From positions 1 through 64,000 of the forward strand of contig NZ_QORW01000019.1 in assembly GCF_003574735.1 (NCBI RefSeq): a stretch of 64,000 nucleotides of DNA, written 5' to 3'. Numbering within the stretch: the first letter of the stretch is position 1; every line of letters begins with the position of its first letter. Positions 62,699-64,000 of the stretch are shown here, in pieces. The position numbers were made by a program, and so were the translations under genes. The DNA is from Dongia deserti (lineage in GTDB: Bacteria; Pseudomonadota; Alphaproteobacteria; Dongiales; Dongiaceae). The notes under the pieces were generated by a model that had not been told where the DNA came from, ran no database searches, and saw nothing but the letters and a program-made list of their open reading frames with translations.

Positions 62699-63496
62699 AT
62701 GACTGAATTCTCGAGTGCACTTGTGGAGATCCGCAAGCTCGCGCCGGAAACGGCGCCGCAGCCGAGCGTGCCGGCTGCCCTGCACGTCGCGATCATCATG
62801 GATGGCAATGGAAGGTGGGCCCGCGCGCGCGGGCTGCCACGCACCATGGGCCATTATCATGGCGCCGAAGCGGCACGCGCGGTCGTCAAGGCAGCCGTAC
62901 AATCCGGCGTCACGCACCTGACCCTGTTCGGCTTTTCGTCGGAAAATTGGAAACGGCCGAAGGCGGAAGTGCAATACCTCATGGGCATGCTGCGCCGCTA
63001 CCTGCAAAGGGACGTGAAGGAACTGCACGAGGCAGGCATCCGTCTCTCGGTGATCGGCGAGCGTGCTGCCCTGCCGGGCGATATCGTGACGCTGATCGGA
63101 GAGGCCGAGAAGCTGACACGTGACAACTGCCGCCTGCACCTGACCATCGCTCTGAATTATGGCGGACGCGGCGATATCGTGACCGCCGTACGTCGCCTGG
63201 CATCGCGCGTGGCGACCGGCATGTTGGACCCGGAGGATATCGACGAAGGATCCTTCGGCGCCCATCTTTCCACTGCTTCGCTCCCGGATCCCGATCTCAT
63301 GATCCGCACCAGCGGAGAGCAGCGCATCAGCAATTTCCTGCTCTGGCAGCTTGCCTATGCGGAGATGGCCTTTGTAGAGAAGTGCTGGCCCGATTTCACC
63401 GGAGAGGACCTGATGGCAACGTTGGCGGAGTTCCGCCGCCGCGACCGCCGTTTTGGCGCAATCATGTCGGACGCCCAGGCGGGCGCCGCCATTTAG
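62699..63496 (+). CDS. uppS: isoprenyl transferase / undecaprenyl diphosphate synthase
   Basis: The 265-residue cis-prenyltransferase has all family motifs: HVAIIMDGNGRWARARGLPR with the catalytic Asp, FGFSSENWKRP, LNYGGRGDIV and DLMIRTSGEQRISNFLLWQL. It makes the C55 lipid carrier from isopentenyl and farnesyl diphosphate. In most genomes uppS sits with cdsA, dxr and frr; here it is between the priming transferase and UDP-glucose dehydrogenase genes. It may therefore be an EPS-dedicated copy. The N-terminus has about 27 extra residues before the family start. Confidence 0.88.
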   Translation: MTEFSSALVEIRKLAPETAPQPSVPAALHVAIIMDGNGRWARARGLPRTMGHYHGAEAARAVVKAAVQSGVTHLTLFGFSSENWKRPKAEVQYLMGMLRRYLQRDVKELHEAGIRLSVIGERAALPGDIVTLIGEAEKLTRDNCRLHLTIALNYGGRGDIVTAVRRLASRVATGMLDPEDIDEGSFGAHLSTASLPDPDLMIRTSGEQRISNFLLWQLAYAEMAFVEKCWPDFTGEDLMATLAEFRRRDRRFGAIMSDAQAGAAI

Positions 63497-63511
63497 ATAT
63501 AGGAGTGATCG

Positions 63512-64000
63512 ATGAAAATTGCCGTCATTGGCAGCGGTTATGTCGGCCTGGTTTCCGGTGCCTGCTTCTCCGAGTTCGGGTTCGAGGTTGTGTGCGTCGA
63601 CCAGGACGCGACCAAGATCGCACAGCTCAATGACGGCAAAATTCCGATCTACGAGCCGGAGCTCGACACGCTCGTGAAGAACAATGCCGCACGCAAGCGG
63701 CTCTCCTTTACCACCGATCTCAGCGCCGCCATGGCGGGCGCGGCCGCGGTCTTCATCGCGGTCGGCACACCGAGCCGGCGGGGCGACGGCCATGCCGATC
63801 TCAGCTATGTCTATGCCGCGGCAAAGAGCATCGCGCGCGAGATTCGGGGCTATACCGTCGTCGTCACAAAATCGACCGTTCCGGTCGGCACGGGCCGCGA
63901 AGTGGGAAGGATCATCCGCGAGACCAATCCCAACGCCGATTTCGACATGGTTTCGAACCCCGAGTTCCTGCGCGAAGGCTCGGCGATCGGCGACTTCATG
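63512..64000 (+). CDS. UDP-glucose 6-dehydrogenase (partial, runs off the window)
   Basis: The first 163 residues are present. The N-terminal Rossmann motif is MKIAVIGSGYVGLVSGACFSE, followed by VDQDATKIAQLNDGKIPIYEPEL. The family sequences VFIAVGTPSRRGDGHADLSY, TKSTVPVGTGREV and SNPEFLREGSAIGDF end at the edge. The enzyme oxidises UDP-glucose to UDP-glucuronate with NAD, so the polymer probably contains glucuronic acid. AGGAG precedes the ATG, 15 nt after uppS, so the genes are co-transcribed. The GDP-mannose or UDP-ManNAc dehydrogenase branches are less likely. Confidence 0.87.
   Translation, partial: MKIAVIGSGYVGLVSGACFSEFGFEVVCVDQDATKIAQLNDGKIPIYEPELDTLVKNNAARKRLSFTTDLSAAMAGAAAVFIAVGTPSRRGDGHADLSYVYAAAKSIAREIRGYTVVVTKSTVPVGTGREVGRIIRETNPNADFDMVSNPEFLREGSAIGDFM

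Overview
The window is GC-rich chromosomal DNA of an alphaproteobacterium, most likely a soil or plant-associated member of the Hyphomicrobiales or Rhodospirillales. I base this on the rhizobial-type rhamnose catabolic locus, the density of CUT1 and CUT2 sugar ABC transporters, and the alphaproteobacterial style of the regulators and exopolysaccharide genes. No rRNA, tRNA, CRISPR array, transposase or phage gene was seen. Most genes sit in tight operons with 1-14 nt overlaps, and GTG and TTG starts are common.

1-12 kb: after the tail of a Gly/Lys-rich protein comes a complete L-rhamnose module. It holds rhaI (isomerase), rhaD (aldolase fused to a dehydrogenase), rhaK-like kinase, two DeoR-type repressors and the ABC importer rhaT-rhaP-rhaQ-rhaS. 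The two DeoR promoter regions share a TTTCGATCA core. A large palindrome covers the -35 box of the importer promoter.

12-17 kb: three exported proteins of unknown function are encoded in one operon with ATGA overlaps. They are a 960-residue protein and two paralogous glycine-rich, collagen-like or polyglycine-like proteins. This is the best candidate for an undescribed system in the window.

17-23 kb: a TetR-regulated HlyD/EmrB drug efflux pair, dispersed palindromic repeats, and two aldo/keto reductases.

23.6-33.7 kb: a CUT1 sugar importer (binding protein, two unusually long permeases, MalK-like ATPase) converges on a CUT2 AlsB-like importer. The latter sits in an operon with a LacI regulator and a 2-hydroxyacid dehydrogenase. 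Two near-identical LacI-type operators mark this regulon.

33.7-37.2 kb: an exported subtilisin-like protease, an AraC regulator and a divergent Fsr-like MFS exporter.

37.5-64 kb: a large exopolysaccharide locus. It includes chain-length/export parts (Wzz-like, BY-kinase-like with a damaged Walker A, ExeA-like ATPase, Wza-like exporter, outer-membrane barrel), seven glycosyltransferases, a pyruvyl transferase, a hexapeptide acetyltransferase, a beta-helix Tat protein and a VanZ-like protein. It also has GalE, a WcaJ-type priming transferase, UppS and UDP-glucose dehydrogenase (cut by the window end). The parts resemble exosortase-type EPS loci, but no exosortase, Wzx flippase or Wzy polymerase is visible. 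An SLC13-type permease with RCK_C domains lies inside the locus and may be unrelated.
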